Part shown: positions 11,501-44,636 of the stretch, in pieces | Layout: each line of letters opens with the position of its first letter | Position numbering within the stretch: the stretch's first letter is position 1 | DNA from: Pterois miles | Taxonomy: Eukaryota; Chordata; Actinopteri; Perciformes; Scorpaenidae | Direction: 5' to 3' | Length of the DNA stretch: 64,000 nt | NCBI GenBank assembly: GCA_947000775.1 | Contig: CAMQGK010000140.1 | Coordinates: 1,636,501 to 1,700,500 of the forward strand | Notes under the pieces: model-generated | Told to the model about the DNA's origin: nothing | Database searches by the model: none | The model's input: the letters and a program-made list of their open reading frames with translations, nothing else | Translations under genes and position numbers: made by a program

Positions 11501-12973
11501 AACATAGAATTTAAAGGCACACTAAATTACAGCCTGGTTACAGCAGCCACAAGTGAGCAGAGCAGGCTGCTAAAAGTCACACCAACATTTTACAGGAGTT
11601 TTCTTACATCTGGGAAAACACTGACACATAAAGTATCGTACAATCTGATTGAATACTGTAAATTACGACATATTTATCCTGAGAGAGCTGCTCTTCCTAG
11701 CTGGAGTGTTTTAAAGTGATCCATTAGAGGATGAGTAAACTGTTGAGCCAAGATCTGTGTAGACTTGGCTCCTGAAAGACTCATTTTGGATGACGACCTT
11801 TGAGAGTTGGCACCGAGAATACTCATTCTGCCATTTCATATAAACCTTAATATCACAAAATCTATCATTGTGTAGTATTAATATTGTCTGCTTGTTTATA
11901 TTACTGCCTGAAACCACTGCTTGCCTCTAAACAGTTAAATAAAAGCAAAATAACAACTATTTGGGTGATACTGAAATATTGTGTCATACATATTGCCTAG
12001 CTGCAAAAATTTGGTGCTTAAATATAAACAAAAAGGCGATTCTCTAAAATATATGCCTCATATTAACAATATAAATCAGACAGACTCTGCAGATACACTA
12101 ATTAGATCACTGACAAGGTTATATCCATCCACCCCTTTTTATTTTATTTTATTTATGTATGTTAATATATTTAATATTACTTCTTTTTAATTTATTTATT
12201 ACTTTTTTTCTGTTGGTAAGACTTAGTAAGGTACACGCTTCTATAAACTAAATTTGTACTATCTCTCTGGGAAGTTGTGTTTTGCAAACTCCAGTTATTA
12301 AAACCACAATAACAACAGTGTTAAAAACACATTAATAATATTATTCCTCCACTTTTTTTGCATTAATCTCCAATTATTTAACTGTTTACTTATTGCCGGC
12401 TTGTCAGACACATAATAAAAATAACTTTGAATTGAAATGCATAAAAAGTGTCATACAAATACAGTTTGGTAGACTGATGTAAGGCTTAAATTATATGCAT
12501 GATATGAGTTTAAGATATCTTTGTAAGGTTATTCTAAAAATCATAAACAAGCTGTTAATATTAGCTAGCTAACTAACTTTACCTATTTTTGCTATTATAA
12601 AAAAACAACATAATTTAGCTGTCAGTGAAGAGAGGACTGAACAAATGGCTGCTAGCATAAACATGGTGGGACACTAAACAGTTATCAGGGCCTGGAGATA
12701 AACATGGAGGTTACCGTTACAAGTGAGTAACGTTACCCCGCCAGAGCAGCCTGATACCAGCCTGAGATGCTGCAGGACGACGCGGGGACCGAGTCTGCTT
12801 GTGACGGCTGAAATAAATGACGGTTAGCAGGGACGCACCGTTAACCGTTAGCTGGCTAGTGGAGCGCGGCCTGGATGGAGAGCCATAATCTTACCGTGAG
12901 AAGTGCAGAGGACGAGCAGCGCCGCAGTCAGCGCGACGAGGGACATGTTGCCCGCTGGAAGCATCATCCTCAT
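5479..12973 (-). CDS. shisa4: Shisa family member 4, complete (five coding exons)
   Basis: Coding exons, 5' to 3': 12973-12895, 10522-10345, 8242-8106, 8015-7824 and 5519-5479. All junctions are GT-AG and the phases join, giving 208 residues from the first ATG or 199 from the in-frame ATG at 12944-12946 (the human protein is about 197). Exon 1 encodes a hydrophobic signal peptide (SLVALTAALLVLCTS). Exon 2 carries the cysteine-rich Shisa domain (DCPLITFCCGNCHRRYCC). Exon 3 encodes the single membrane span (SSILLFVAIIATMVCC) followed by a juxtamembrane CSCCYLY stretch. Exons 4-5 encode a cytosolic tail rich in Pro and Tyr that ends PPPYSPPQYPGH, where PPPY is a WW-domain ligand. The product is a type I membrane protein whose biochemical role is poorly known. 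Its position between lmod1 and ipo9 matches human 1q32. Confidence 0.93.
6195..6862. repeat. Foldback element carrying a tRNA-like SINE segment
   Basis: The outer arms at about 6199-6300 and 6765-6858 are imperfect reverse complements, sharing GTGTTTGG.GGATTA and TTTTACATCGTTGGAAAG. Between them, starting at 6297, is a tRNA-derived segment. No transposase frame is present. Confidence 0.7.
6297..6482 (+). repeat. tRNA-derived SINE segment
   Basis: The head GGGCGGCTGTGGCTCAGAGA resembles a tRNA A box, and GGTTCGATCC at 6352-6361 is a good B box. The downstream part (CTTTGAGCAAGACAATTAACC) is the body seen in several fish SINEs. It sits exactly at the inner edge of the left foldback arm. Confidence 0.7.
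8585..8639 (+). repeat. SINE 3' tail fragment
   Basis: TTCTCCACTGTGGGACCAAT followed by AAAGG and a short CTTAT repeat is the same 3' end seen on the full-length SINEs at 15006-15348 and 33561-33883. The 5' tRNA head is absent, so this is a truncated copy. Confidence 0.65.
9537..9912. repeat. hAT-type MITE
   Basis: The ends TAGGGCTGGGCGATAT and TCGTCCTATTGCTTAGCCCTA form terminal inverted repeats. The flanks GTTGTCAC (9529-9536) and GTCGTGAC (9913-9920) match at 6 of 8 positions, which fits a decayed 8-bp hAT target duplication. The internal sequence is AT-rich and non-coding. Confidence 0.75.
10523..12894 (-). other. shisa4: shisa4 intron 1
   Basis: The longest shisa4 intron (2.4 kb), AT-rich. 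No exon, RNA gene or complete mobile element was recognised. A diffuse stretch at about 10790-11070 resembles eroded transposon sequence. Confidence 0.6.
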
Positions 12974-13240
12974 CCTCCTTATCTAAAAACCGAGCGAGCG
13001 ATGATTTCAAGAGGACGAGTGGGAGGACGAGAGGAGCCGGACTAACGGTCGTTCACAGACATTGTTATCCTGGCACGGAACGGCGTAGGACACGAGCGCC
13101 AGTTTATCCGTCGAAATGACACATCGCGGCTGTGACGCCGTTCGCCCGGGATGAGGAGGATGTTGCCTTCACGTACTGACTGAAACGTCGGAGAAAAATA
13201 CGTCCATCCACAGCCAGGACGTTTCGAGATCATAGGCGAC
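12974..13240 (-). promoter_or_regulatory. shisa4: shisa4 5' flank, CpG-rich
   Basis: The GC-rich, CpG-dense segment surrounding and upstream of exon 1 (dense stretch about 12720-13220) contrasts with the AT-rich surroundings and is the likely promoter and 5' UTR. No TATA box was identified at a convincing position. Confidence 0.5.
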
Positions 13241-13794
13241 AGTATATGTGTGTTAACGTAGTGGTGAAAGAGGTAGAGCTACTCAGAATCTAGTAGTAGT
13301 AAAGGTAGAAGTACCATAGTCTAAAAATACTCCGTAGGGGGGTATTTAGGGGGAGATAGCACGTCTAGAGTAGATCTGAAAGGTTATAACATGAAGATTA
13401 ATTTGAGATGCAGCACAGGACTGTCAAATTATTCTAGTCATAAATCAGAAATAAATATTAGTTAAATTAAAAAAAATAAATTGTGCATGAGCTTAAAGCA
13501 ATATGATAGAAGTATGTGATGTCCATTCCCCATGCTCTATTATGTCTCATAAGTTGTTGCAGCAATTTTTGCGTTGATACCATTTGTCACACAGATTTGA
13601 TGCTAACTTATCCATTTTTTTTTTTTTACCATTTGAGAATTGATAAAAACGATCAATAATCCGTCCAAAATACCACATTAAGATACCAAGACCTTGAGGA
13701 ACACCATAAGAAAAAGCCATGATGTGATTTGGGATCAAAACCTTTTGACATTTTGAGATTTTTACATGAATAGCATTTTCCAGCGATTGGATTG

Positions 13795-14490
13795 TGAGCA
13801 CACCTGTTCTGTAAACTGCTCAGAAACCATCTTATTGTCAGTCTACATCAGAAAGCCGTCCATCCTCTGAATCCTCTAGGTCTCTAGTTTGTGGTGGTAA
13901 AGTTTCATGAGGCTGTGATTATCCTAGAGGTAACCACAGGTCTTGCTATAATGAAATGGCTGCTATAGGAACTAACATCATCACACATGAATACAGTGGG
14001 GCTCAATGGATCCACAAGAGTCTCATCTTTGCAGCGATACCCCATTTATGTAATTTGAGGCTGTTTAGGGACCCTAGTATGCAGAAATATTCAAACACCA
14101 TTTTTAGAACAGGTGACTATAACACATTTATACTGCATGTGTAAAACTGCATGTTTTTTGCCCCAAACTGCATGTGATCATCATAAAGTGTTGCATGTCT
14201 GTAAAGGGGAGACTAATGGTACCCATAGAGCCCATTTTTATCCACATAGCTTGATGTCAGAGGCCATGCCAGTTTTTCCTCACCAAAATTTTGCCCAAAT
14301 CTGGAGCATTATTTAACCTCCTTGCTGACCAGCTAACATGACATGGTTGGTACCAATGGCTTCCTTCTCATTTCTAGATTGATATATCAGTATCTTCCCT
14401 CCAGGGTTAGGACTAAAACTGAACCTGCTACAGCCTCTGACAGACTGTAAAGTCAGTGGGGAGCGCCTGTGAACCTGTGGGTCTCAGAGG
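13795..14490 (+). repeat. Interspersed repeat, copy 1 (fragment of the TAGGGCTGTCAA-ended family)
   Basis: Segments such as TTTCATGAGGCTGTGATTAT, TGTGATCATCATAAAGTG and GACATGGTTGGTACCAATGG recur in reverse orientation at 27965-28760 and in the same orientation inside the element at 61844-63022. Three dispersed copies in one window indicate a high-copy family. Confidence 0.75.
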
Positions 14491-15005
14491 GTTAAACCTG
14501 AATAAAGTAAAAGTTCAGAAGTATTATCATCAAAATGTAATGAAAGTATCAAAACAATTCATTGTGCACAATGGCTCCTTTCAAAGTGTTATATATTATT
14601 TTAAAATATATTATTGTGTTTATCACTAATGAATACATGTGAGAGCATTTTTATGTTGTTGTTCACCAATGTAGAGCCAATTTTAGAAACTTTGTATACT
14701 ACAGGGTATATTAGTAGTATAGTACTGCATCATAAGTTATATAACAGATTGTGTTTTTTATGTAAAATGTAACTTGTAAGTATAAGTGTAAATTACAAGT
14801 ACCTCAATTTGAAGTACACATACCTATATTTGGCTACATTAACTCAAGTAACAGTTAAGTACAAACTTAAAGTACTAAATATAAATATACTTCTACTCTG
14901 CTACTTTTGCTCTTTTATACTCCTACTCCATTACATTTCAGAGATAAATATTGTGCTTATTACTCAGCTACTTTTTTTCTGACATCTGGATGCTTTACAT
15001 ATTTT

Positions 15006-15348
15006 GGGGGCGGCAGTAGCTCGGTCTGTAGGGAGTTGGCTTGGGAGGCGGAGGGTCACCGGTTCAAGTCCCGCCATGGACCAAGAACTGAGTGTGAACT
15101 GGTAGCTGGAGAGGTGCCAGTTTACCTCTTGGGCACTGCCGAGGTGCCCCTGAGCAAGGCACCAAACCCCCAACTGCTCGGGGCGCTTGTCAGGAGCAGC
15201 CCCATCACTCTGACATCTCTCCATTGTTGCATGTTTGTGCATGTGTGTGTTCGGGTCTGCATGTACTGTGTATAAGTTAACAACAGAGTGAAAAAATTGA
15301 ATTTCCCCTCGTGGGACTAATAAAGGACTATCTTCTTCTTCTTCTTCT
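15006..15348 (+). repeat. tRNA-headed SINE, full length
   Basis: The head GGGGGCGGCAGTAGCTCGGT with B box GGTTCAAGTCCC is followed by a body containing CACCAAACCCCCAACTGCTC. The 3' end GGGACTAATAAAGGACTATC leads into a CTT repeat. Reverse-oriented relatives lie at 33561-33883 and 34039-34344. Confidence 0.82.
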
Positions 15349-16019
15349 ATTATTTTTCATACAATACATATGCAGCTTCTGTAAAGATATTAATTTTTCA
15401 AGTCCATCAAGTACTATTTTCTTATACAAAGTGAAAGACGTATATATGAATATTTCAACTTGTTTCTGTCATATAGTGTAAATAGTGCTGTGGCTTGTTT
15501 TGTAATGTTGAAAGAAGCAGACACTCATTTCTAGAATATTTTAAACATTTAAATTCAGACTATGCTGCAAAAGATTTAGTTGCAGACAGACACCTCTTTG
15601 TATATTCAGAGGTTTTTGCAGATTAAACATTATCTCTTCAGTCTCCTGCCATCTGGGAGGAGATAGCAGAGCCTCCGAGCACCAGCCTGAATAACAGCCT
15701 TATACACCCGGCTGTCAACATGATGGACTCCCTCCCCTCTGCCTCCAACAAGTCTGGACTGTAACTATCCCACACAGCACACACAGAAACTGCTGCTATT
15801 TACTCATCCTGTGAATGGCACATCTTTTCATCTCGATTTGTTCTAGATTTGTTCTGTGCCTTCTTATTGTAACCCCCATTTTTTTTAATCCAAATCCCCT
15901 AATGTTTTGTTTTAATAGTTAATTAAAAATTAAATACTTCTTTAAGACTTTGAATAAATTATTTCAAAACGCCTCAACCAACTTACAAAAAATATATAAA
16001 ACATATTAAGTATGGCACT

Positions 16020-16161
<142 letters not shown>

Positions 16162-17381
16162 CTTTTACTCATACCAGAGTATTGTTGTTGTATTCTTACT
16201 TAAGTAAAGGGTCTGCATACTTCTGCCACTGACCATGGTGCAGGAAACAGAGCAAGATCTGTAACAATGTTTAAAACAAGAAACTATTACAGCTATTTAT
16301 AAAGGACAATCAAAAACATTTATGTTTCAGGGTTTCAAACTACATCTAATAATACAAACAAATAGGTTTAGGTGTGACGTTGAAATGGTTATGTCTGTTT
16401 TGATGAAAACTGAGGTGGTTATTAGTTTAGCTGGCATAGAATGTCTAGAATGTCCCTCATGTTTACGAGCAGCACTGAATGCACCTTGAGAGGTCAGAGC
16501 GCTCCCCGCTCGCTCTGATGGAGACAGAAGAGTCTGGATGTTGACATGATGGACAGCTGATGAACAGCAGCAGCTCCTCATAGTGTTAGACAGTGAGGAG
16601 GAAGTGTGACTGTGGTGGTGATATTATAAAAACAATACGTTTAAAATAGACTTTTTTTCTAAAACTAAGTTAAAAAAATATCATTGGGCATCATATACTC
16701 GACTGTTAAATATAAATGTTGTACAAATTGTAGTATTATGAGGATTAAGTCAGAACTTTATGAGGAAAAAGTAATTTCGATGCCACCAAGTACTGCCACA
16801 GACTGTCCAGGAGCTTCCCTGATCCAGGTCTGGGAGGAGATCCAGGAGACTATCCTCCGACTCATCAGGAGTCCAGACACTGTCAGGAGCGCATACATGC
16901 ACACAAGGGCCAAACACACTACTGAGTCACATTATGAGCTGCCCTGATGAAATTCAAACCAGCTGGATCAGCCTGTGATTTCAGCTTTTTACTTTGATTT
17001 CCAGTGTGATTTTGATTCCAGCCCTCAGTAGGTTGGTGAGCTCAGTTTTCATTTTCCCTAAATAGGTAAAAAAGTAAATGTATGCAGCTTATTAAGATGC
17101 CAATCTGAGGCTGCATTAAGAGTGATTGTGCCATAACATGTATTTTTCTATTTTAAACAGATGTCATTAAAAATATGAATACACTGTACAAAGTTATTTT
17201 ACAACAATTTATATATTTTTATTCATCATTTGTCATGTTATTATGGCCATTATGTTTTGTGTTGGAAAAAATGGTAATAAAAAAAATGTGATAAAAACAA
17301 CCTGTGTATTTTATATTCACAGCTCGGGTAGACAAGAGAGCCACCTGGAAATCAATCTGGAAATGTTGTCCTTTTGGGACT

Positions 17382-17387
17382 TTTATT
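17382..17387 (-). promoter_or_regulatory. ipo9: Candidate poly(A) signal of ipo9
   Basis: Minus-strand AATAAA about 0.73 kb beyond the ipo9 stop. Alternatives are AATAAA at 17394-17399 and 17218-17223, and ATTAAA at 17785-17790. The choice cannot be made from sequence alone. Confidence 0.3.
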
Positions 17388-18116
17388 TAGAAATTTATTT
17401 TCAATCCCAAATTTCAACGGGTGTACAAGGAAATGACAAGGCTGTGAATCACAATGGCAACAGTGTGAATTTCCCAAATACCCACCAAACCCAGAGACAT
17501 GACAGCTGGTCGAAGAGCTTTTCATTTCCTGTCAGAGGCAGTCAACACTTTTTCTGGAGTATAAGCCTGCCAATGTTTCTGTCCCTCCCCCCAAAATCAG
17601 GATGTCTGTTTTTATCTGACTTTCCTTCTATCAATGTAAAGTCCCTCGGAAGTGTTTTCCATGTTGCATTTTTACTCTGTTTATACGGAAACACAAAAAT
17701 AACAGGCTATGTTACAAATAGGACGTGGCAAAATAGTCTGTTTATATTTCATGGTTCACCTGTCCTACTGGGAAGCCTCGACCTTTTAATTCAACCCTCT
17801 TGTCCAGTCTGAAATTACTCTAAAATGGTGAGTCCTCTGACCTTCTTCAGGAAGAGACCAGGGCAGGATCTCACCTCTTCATCCTCCTCGCTTTAACATC
17901 GGCAAAGTCCTTCATCCCATCGCGAGTACGTAGAAACAGGGGAGTTATGGGTAAGTGCATGTCCATATTTTTTACCCCCATGTCTTTCCTCTGCCGGGCC
18001 CATCGTCCTATTTCTCCCTTTTCTTTGCTCTGTTGTAAACTCATCATGAGCGCATTAAGTGACGGGGCGTTAGAGTTTAGATGGAGGAAGATGTGTCGGA
18101 GCGGCAGACGGCGGGG

Positions 18117-40034
<21,918 letters not shown>

Positions 40035-40260
40035 GCCTGCTGTGTTTGCACCCGCAGCCCGCTACAGAGTCGGTCCACCACCGGGGAGGAGCGGAGAGCC
40101 ACAGCCACAGAGGCGAAGCGCGCCAATGCATGGAAACGTGGAGGCGGGGTTAGGAGGGAGGAAGCACACTTTGTGGTCCGGTTCGGCCCACGTGTTGTTT
40201 TTTTTTTTGTCTGTCTTTGTTTATAATCTGTGGCTCCCTCTTGTGGAGCGGGGGAAAACG
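40035..40260 (-). promoter_or_regulatory. ipo9: ipo9 promoter and 5' UTR, CpG-rich
   Basis: A GC-rich CpG cluster spans exon 1 and this flank. It includes a GC box (GGCGGGG, 40143-40149) and a palindromic E-box CACGTG (40189-40194). No TATA box is evident, as is usual for a housekeeping gene. Confidence 0.5.
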
Positions 40261-40734
40261 ACGCCTTCAACTGCTGCCTGAAATATTAACATCACTATGG
40301 AAGCAAATAACCGAGTGTAATAAAATAAATAATTGAAATTTCACATAAATACAGATCAAGATTGCAGTATTAATGCAGGTTTAACGTTCAATATCAAGTA
40401 TTCCGCACTAGCTAAATTTTACAAATCTTTATGGCCATTACTTGCTTTCATACCTGATAAAGTTATTAATAAAATACCAGGAAAGTATATATTATATTGC
40501 CTCTCTGAACGTATGCAGTAACTTGTGGCTGAAACCTTGAAGGCTTTAAGGGGACGCACTGTTTTAATGCAACAGCAGGTTGAAGTGGAGAAGCAAATAT
40601 GATTAGAAAGTTATTTTTTACAAAACAGTCACTATATCTTGAAAACAGTGCATGAGACAGGTAATCTGACAAAAAAAAAATCATCCTCTGTGTCCTCCTA
40701 ATAGCATCTACAAGATTTCACAGACCGGAGGAAA

Positions 40735-41165
40735 ACAACCAATCAGAGCTGAGCTGGAGCCTGCCGTCTCTGATCAGCTGTCAGTCACTCACAAACTCTG
40801 ATCAAACAGTCAAACTAGGCAGCTCCGATCAAATATGAATCAATATTCTGTTACTGTAATGAAAATTTTTCACCTCAAATGTTTTCAGGAACAATTACTG
40901 TTTAGCTGTAAAATGACAAAGTTTGCTCTGGCTGGTGGGCGGTGGTTAGTATTTCTTCAACTGATCTCAACATGCCTGCCGGGTCCCAAACTTTCTCATT
41001 TTACAGATAAATAGTAACTACAAGATGTTTCTGAAAACATTACAGACATTACAGTAACAGAATATTGATTCATATCTGATCAGAGCTGCCTAGTTTCACT
41101 GTTTGATGAGAGATCATTAGTGACTGACAGCTGCCTCTGTTGAATGAAAAGCCAATAGGAACGCT
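40735..41165. repeat. Near-perfectly abutting foldback repeat
   Basis: The left arm (for example CAATATTCTGTTACTGTAAT near 40842) and the right arm (ATTACAGTAACAGAATATTG near 41050) are reverse complements. The arms meet near 40965, leaving almost no loop. A single-arm relative lies at 43172-43502. Confidence 0.75.
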
Positions 41166-41582
41166 CTCTATGAAATGACCTGTGATTGGCCAAAGTCTCT
41201 CATCACAGGTTAGATTATTTAAAGCCTGAAAACAGAGCCATGAGGAGAAGTCTAATTTTCTCTCAGGACACTTGAATTACCACATGCTGATGGTTATTAA
41301 GGATTTTTTGATCAATGATGCCAAAATATCGTGCCGACTGCAGGTTGATTTTGCTGTCTTAAAGAAAAGGCTTTGAAAACATTTGTAGTATAGAAGCTCA
41401 GTTACATTATACTAACAGGAAAACTGACATGTAAATCTATAACAAATCCCAAATTAAAAATCTGCTGCTGCAGTCCTCTCTATGGATGAAAACTAGGAGG
41501 CATGGTGCAGTTGTTGCAAAGTCTGCTATTGACAGGCATGTAAAACACCTGCTTTGACATTACTGAATAGGTTGCAGCCGAT

Positions 41583-42057
41583 GTCCACTGTTCAGCCAAA
41601 AGTATGGTGATGTCCCAGTTAACACACTTTTGGGCTGTTTTTCATGGTTTGGACGAAGCCCCTTTAGTTCCCATTAAATGAAATCTCAACGCTAACACAC
41701 ACAATGCTATTTTAGAACAAAGTGTGAACTTTGTGGCAATAATTTGGGGATTCTTGTTTCAACATGGCAATACCCCTGTGAGGTTCATATATACAAATGT
41801 TTTTCCCAGTTTGGTGTGGAAGAACTTGCGTTCACAGAGCGCTGAGCTGGGCTCCATCCGTTACCTTTAGGATGAATAAGGAAGCAGAAAGTGTTGACCT
41901 CCATGGGGGCAAATTCATGCAGGCAGGCTCCAAAATCTTTTGGAAAGCATTCCCAGAAGGGTGGCATGTTAATGCCCATGGTTTGGTAATGAGATGTTCG
42001 ACAATCACATAAAGTTGTAGTGCTCAGGTGCCCACATACCTTTGGTCTTGTGGTGTA
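41583..42057 (+). pseudogene. Truncated Tc1-like transposase remnant
   Basis: The sequence follows the 3' part of a common fish Tc1 family, with GGCAATACCCCTGTG and GTGTGGAAGAACTTG in order, then a GATGTTCGACAATCA stretch. It ends in an inverted-repeat-like CCCACATACCTTTGG. Large deletions and frame breaks leave no usable frame, and the 5' end of the element is missing. Confidence 0.65.
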
Positions 42058-43171
42058 TTTGAAAGTTTAAATCAAGAGAAAAATGTTAACATCACTTAAA
42101 TGGCTTTAGCATTAAGTGTCTAGCCAGTTACTCCCACACACAGCGGGTAATGTAATACCATGCAGATTAACCAGTTGCAACAGGTCCCTTGTCGGCTGCA
42201 GCTGATTGTAAAACCTCCCTGCACCTTACGTTAACAGGTGTAATCTCACCTGAGCTTTAGCTTCCACTTTCATTACAAACTTCCCCATTCTTCGCATAGA
42301 CAAGCGTAACATTAAACCACTGTGAAACAATAGTTGCAATTCTTTGTGAGGCGTGGCCGTCGGTAACTCTGGAAGCGACGGTGGGTCTTGTTACTGGATG
42401 AATTACCAGCTTCACCTCATAATCTTGTTGCTCCAACAAGGAAACAGATGGAGTATCAGCAAGGTTTCCACCACCATGAGACGAGCATGTGACACGCTTT
42501 GTTTCCTCTTGAACCTCTGCGATTAAGATGCATCTTTTCTGTGTGCCGCAAATACATTCTAGTTTAATTTCTTACATTTTAAGTCTACGGGGAATCTTCT
42601 TCCCAGGGTTAACTTTCTTCATCCAGGACCTGTCAACCAGTCTGAACACCATGGTATTGTTTGAATAGCTTTTGAATGATACATCACATAGTTACCCCTT
42701 TTGCAATAAAGTGTGCCATACACAATAAGTCACACATGTAAATGCCTGGCTGTTATAAAACATTTTTCCTGTATATCTTAAACACACCAGCCAAATGAGC
42801 AATAACACTGAACTAATTGTAGACTGCATCTAAAAACTGATTTTTATGCACCTGTGTGTGTCTCTCAAGAGTTTAGTCTGTACAGGAAAAATTACACAAA
42901 TCAAGAACCAATAAATACTGAAAACACTTGATGTCAAATAGAAAAAAAAAATTGATATCACTCTGATAACATGTACCAGGAGAGTCAGTCCCTGTTTTGG
43001 GATATAATGTGTTGTACATAAAGCTGGTCTACAACCTCATTTTGCAATGTGATAAAAGGTTGAAAACCTACTTTTTTGGTTTAATTATGTCATATTTCAT
43101 TAGCTGGTGTTCTTAGTGTATCAAGACCTACAGTATATTACTTATACTCAGTGTTGTCTTTCAAAGTATAA

Positions 43172-43502
43172 TTAAAGTTGCAGTAGGTGGATTTGGAGAA
43201 AAACTATAAAACAAAGAAAACAACCAATCAGAGTCGATCTGGAGCCTGCCGTCTCTGAGCAGCCATCAGTCACTTATGACCTCCGATCAAATGGTCAAAC
43301 TATGCAGCGCTGATTAAATATGAATCAATACTCTGTTACTGTAATACCTATTTCGCTCCTCAAATTTTCTCAGAAACATCTTGTAGTTACTGTTTAGCTG
43401 TAAAATGAGAAAGTTTGTGACCCGGTAGCCATGTTGGGATCAGTTATTATGGAATGTTTGCCCAAAGATGTGAAAAACACTCTGCCTACTGCAGGTTTAA
43501 TA
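43172..43502. repeat. Short inverted-repeat MITE
   Basis: The ends TTAAAGTTGCAGTAGG and CCTACTGCAGGTTTAA are inverted repeats. The interior shares long matches with the foldback at 40735-41165 (CTGGAGCCTGCCGTCTCTGA). Confidence 0.75.
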
Positions 43503-44136
43503 ATAAGTGTATCATCCTGAACAAACCGACTCTGTGAGGCGTGAGAAATAAGGCCCTAAAGTCATCTGCATAGCAAGGCCCTGATGGAGAGACCATATTT
43601 GTATCTTTGACACAAAATACTCCGTTCAGTGATCAGACTTTCAGCTCCAGTAAAATCCACCCATGTTGAGAAAAGTGAGTTGTGCAGGATGTGACTTTGG
43701 CAAAAGTTTCAAGGTAAAAACTGTGGTACACCTCAAGACAGATGAGTGTCAGAGACACAGATTAGTTTACACTCAGTTGCCAGTTTATTAGGCACACCTG
43801 TCTAAACCCAATGCTAATACAACAGGGTGTCAATAAATCCTACCTTCATTAATGGTATACTGTTCAGCTTTTGGTAGAACTGTTTAGAGAGGTGTTGATT
43901 CAACCTTATTTTCCTTTTGAAAGCTGCAGTTTGTAGTATTGTTGATCACTTCTGAAAACATATTTTTATCACCTTATTTAATTTGTATGGAGGTTTATGT
44001 ATCTACAGTGTGTATGTGTATACCCTTACCTTTCCAACATTGTATTTGTATATGACTTTGTGTCTGTATTTTCTCCTTTTTCTCCATTCTAAAGCACTTA
44101 GTAATCTCTGGTTTTGATAAGTGATGAAGTGTATGT

Positions 44137-44636
44137 AGGGCTTCCCCCTCTTAGTTGATTAGTCTACTAATTGTTCATTTTATTCTTAGTTGACTACGAT
44201 TTCTTTAATCAATCATTTTTAATGCTTTTTCATGCTTAATAGCTTATTTCTAAGAAACTTTGAGCACACCTCTGGTTAACACAAGATTTAAGGCATGATC
44301 ACACATGCGCAAAATTAATATTCGCCTACCGTTCACTTCCATTCTATGCAAGCAAAGGGGTGAAAAAACATTTGCTTCCAGTTGCGAAGCAAATTCGCAT
44401 CTTCGGATTCGGGCGGAGTTCAACTTTGGTGAACATTCAGGTGAATATTCGCCTCGACAGGCGATGGTCACTCGCTTAAATTCACATGTGTGGCTGTGCC
44501 TTTAAGTGTTGCTTTTTGTGGAGAAACTACAAAATTTCACAAATTTGTTGATTAAATCAACTAACTTTTTAGTCGAATCGTATGTTAAGTTGTATGTTAG
44601 TTGACTGAGAATTTCTTTGGTCGAGGTCAGCGCTGC
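44137..44636. repeat. Middle inverted-repeat element of the nest
   Basis: The left end AGGGCTTCCCCCTCTTAGTT, with TAGTTGACTACGATTTCTTT further in, mirrors the right part TTAGTTGACTGAGAATTTCT with TGGTCGAGGTCAGCGCT. The pattern fits a hAT-like MITE. Confidence 0.65.
44288..44505. repeat. Innermost inverted-repeat element of the nest
   Basis: The left end TTAAGGCATGATCACACATG and the right end CATGTGTGGCTGTGCCTTTAA are inverted repeats bounded by TTAA, with an inner AATATTCGCC pair. It interrupts the middle element. Confidence 0.65.

Noticed and set aside
17243..17812. 189-codon plus-strand frame, the longest uninterrupted one outside known exons
   Set aside because: It lies opposite the probable ipo9 3' UTR, has no domain or repeat-family signature, and shows AT-driven codon use. 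It is treated as chance.
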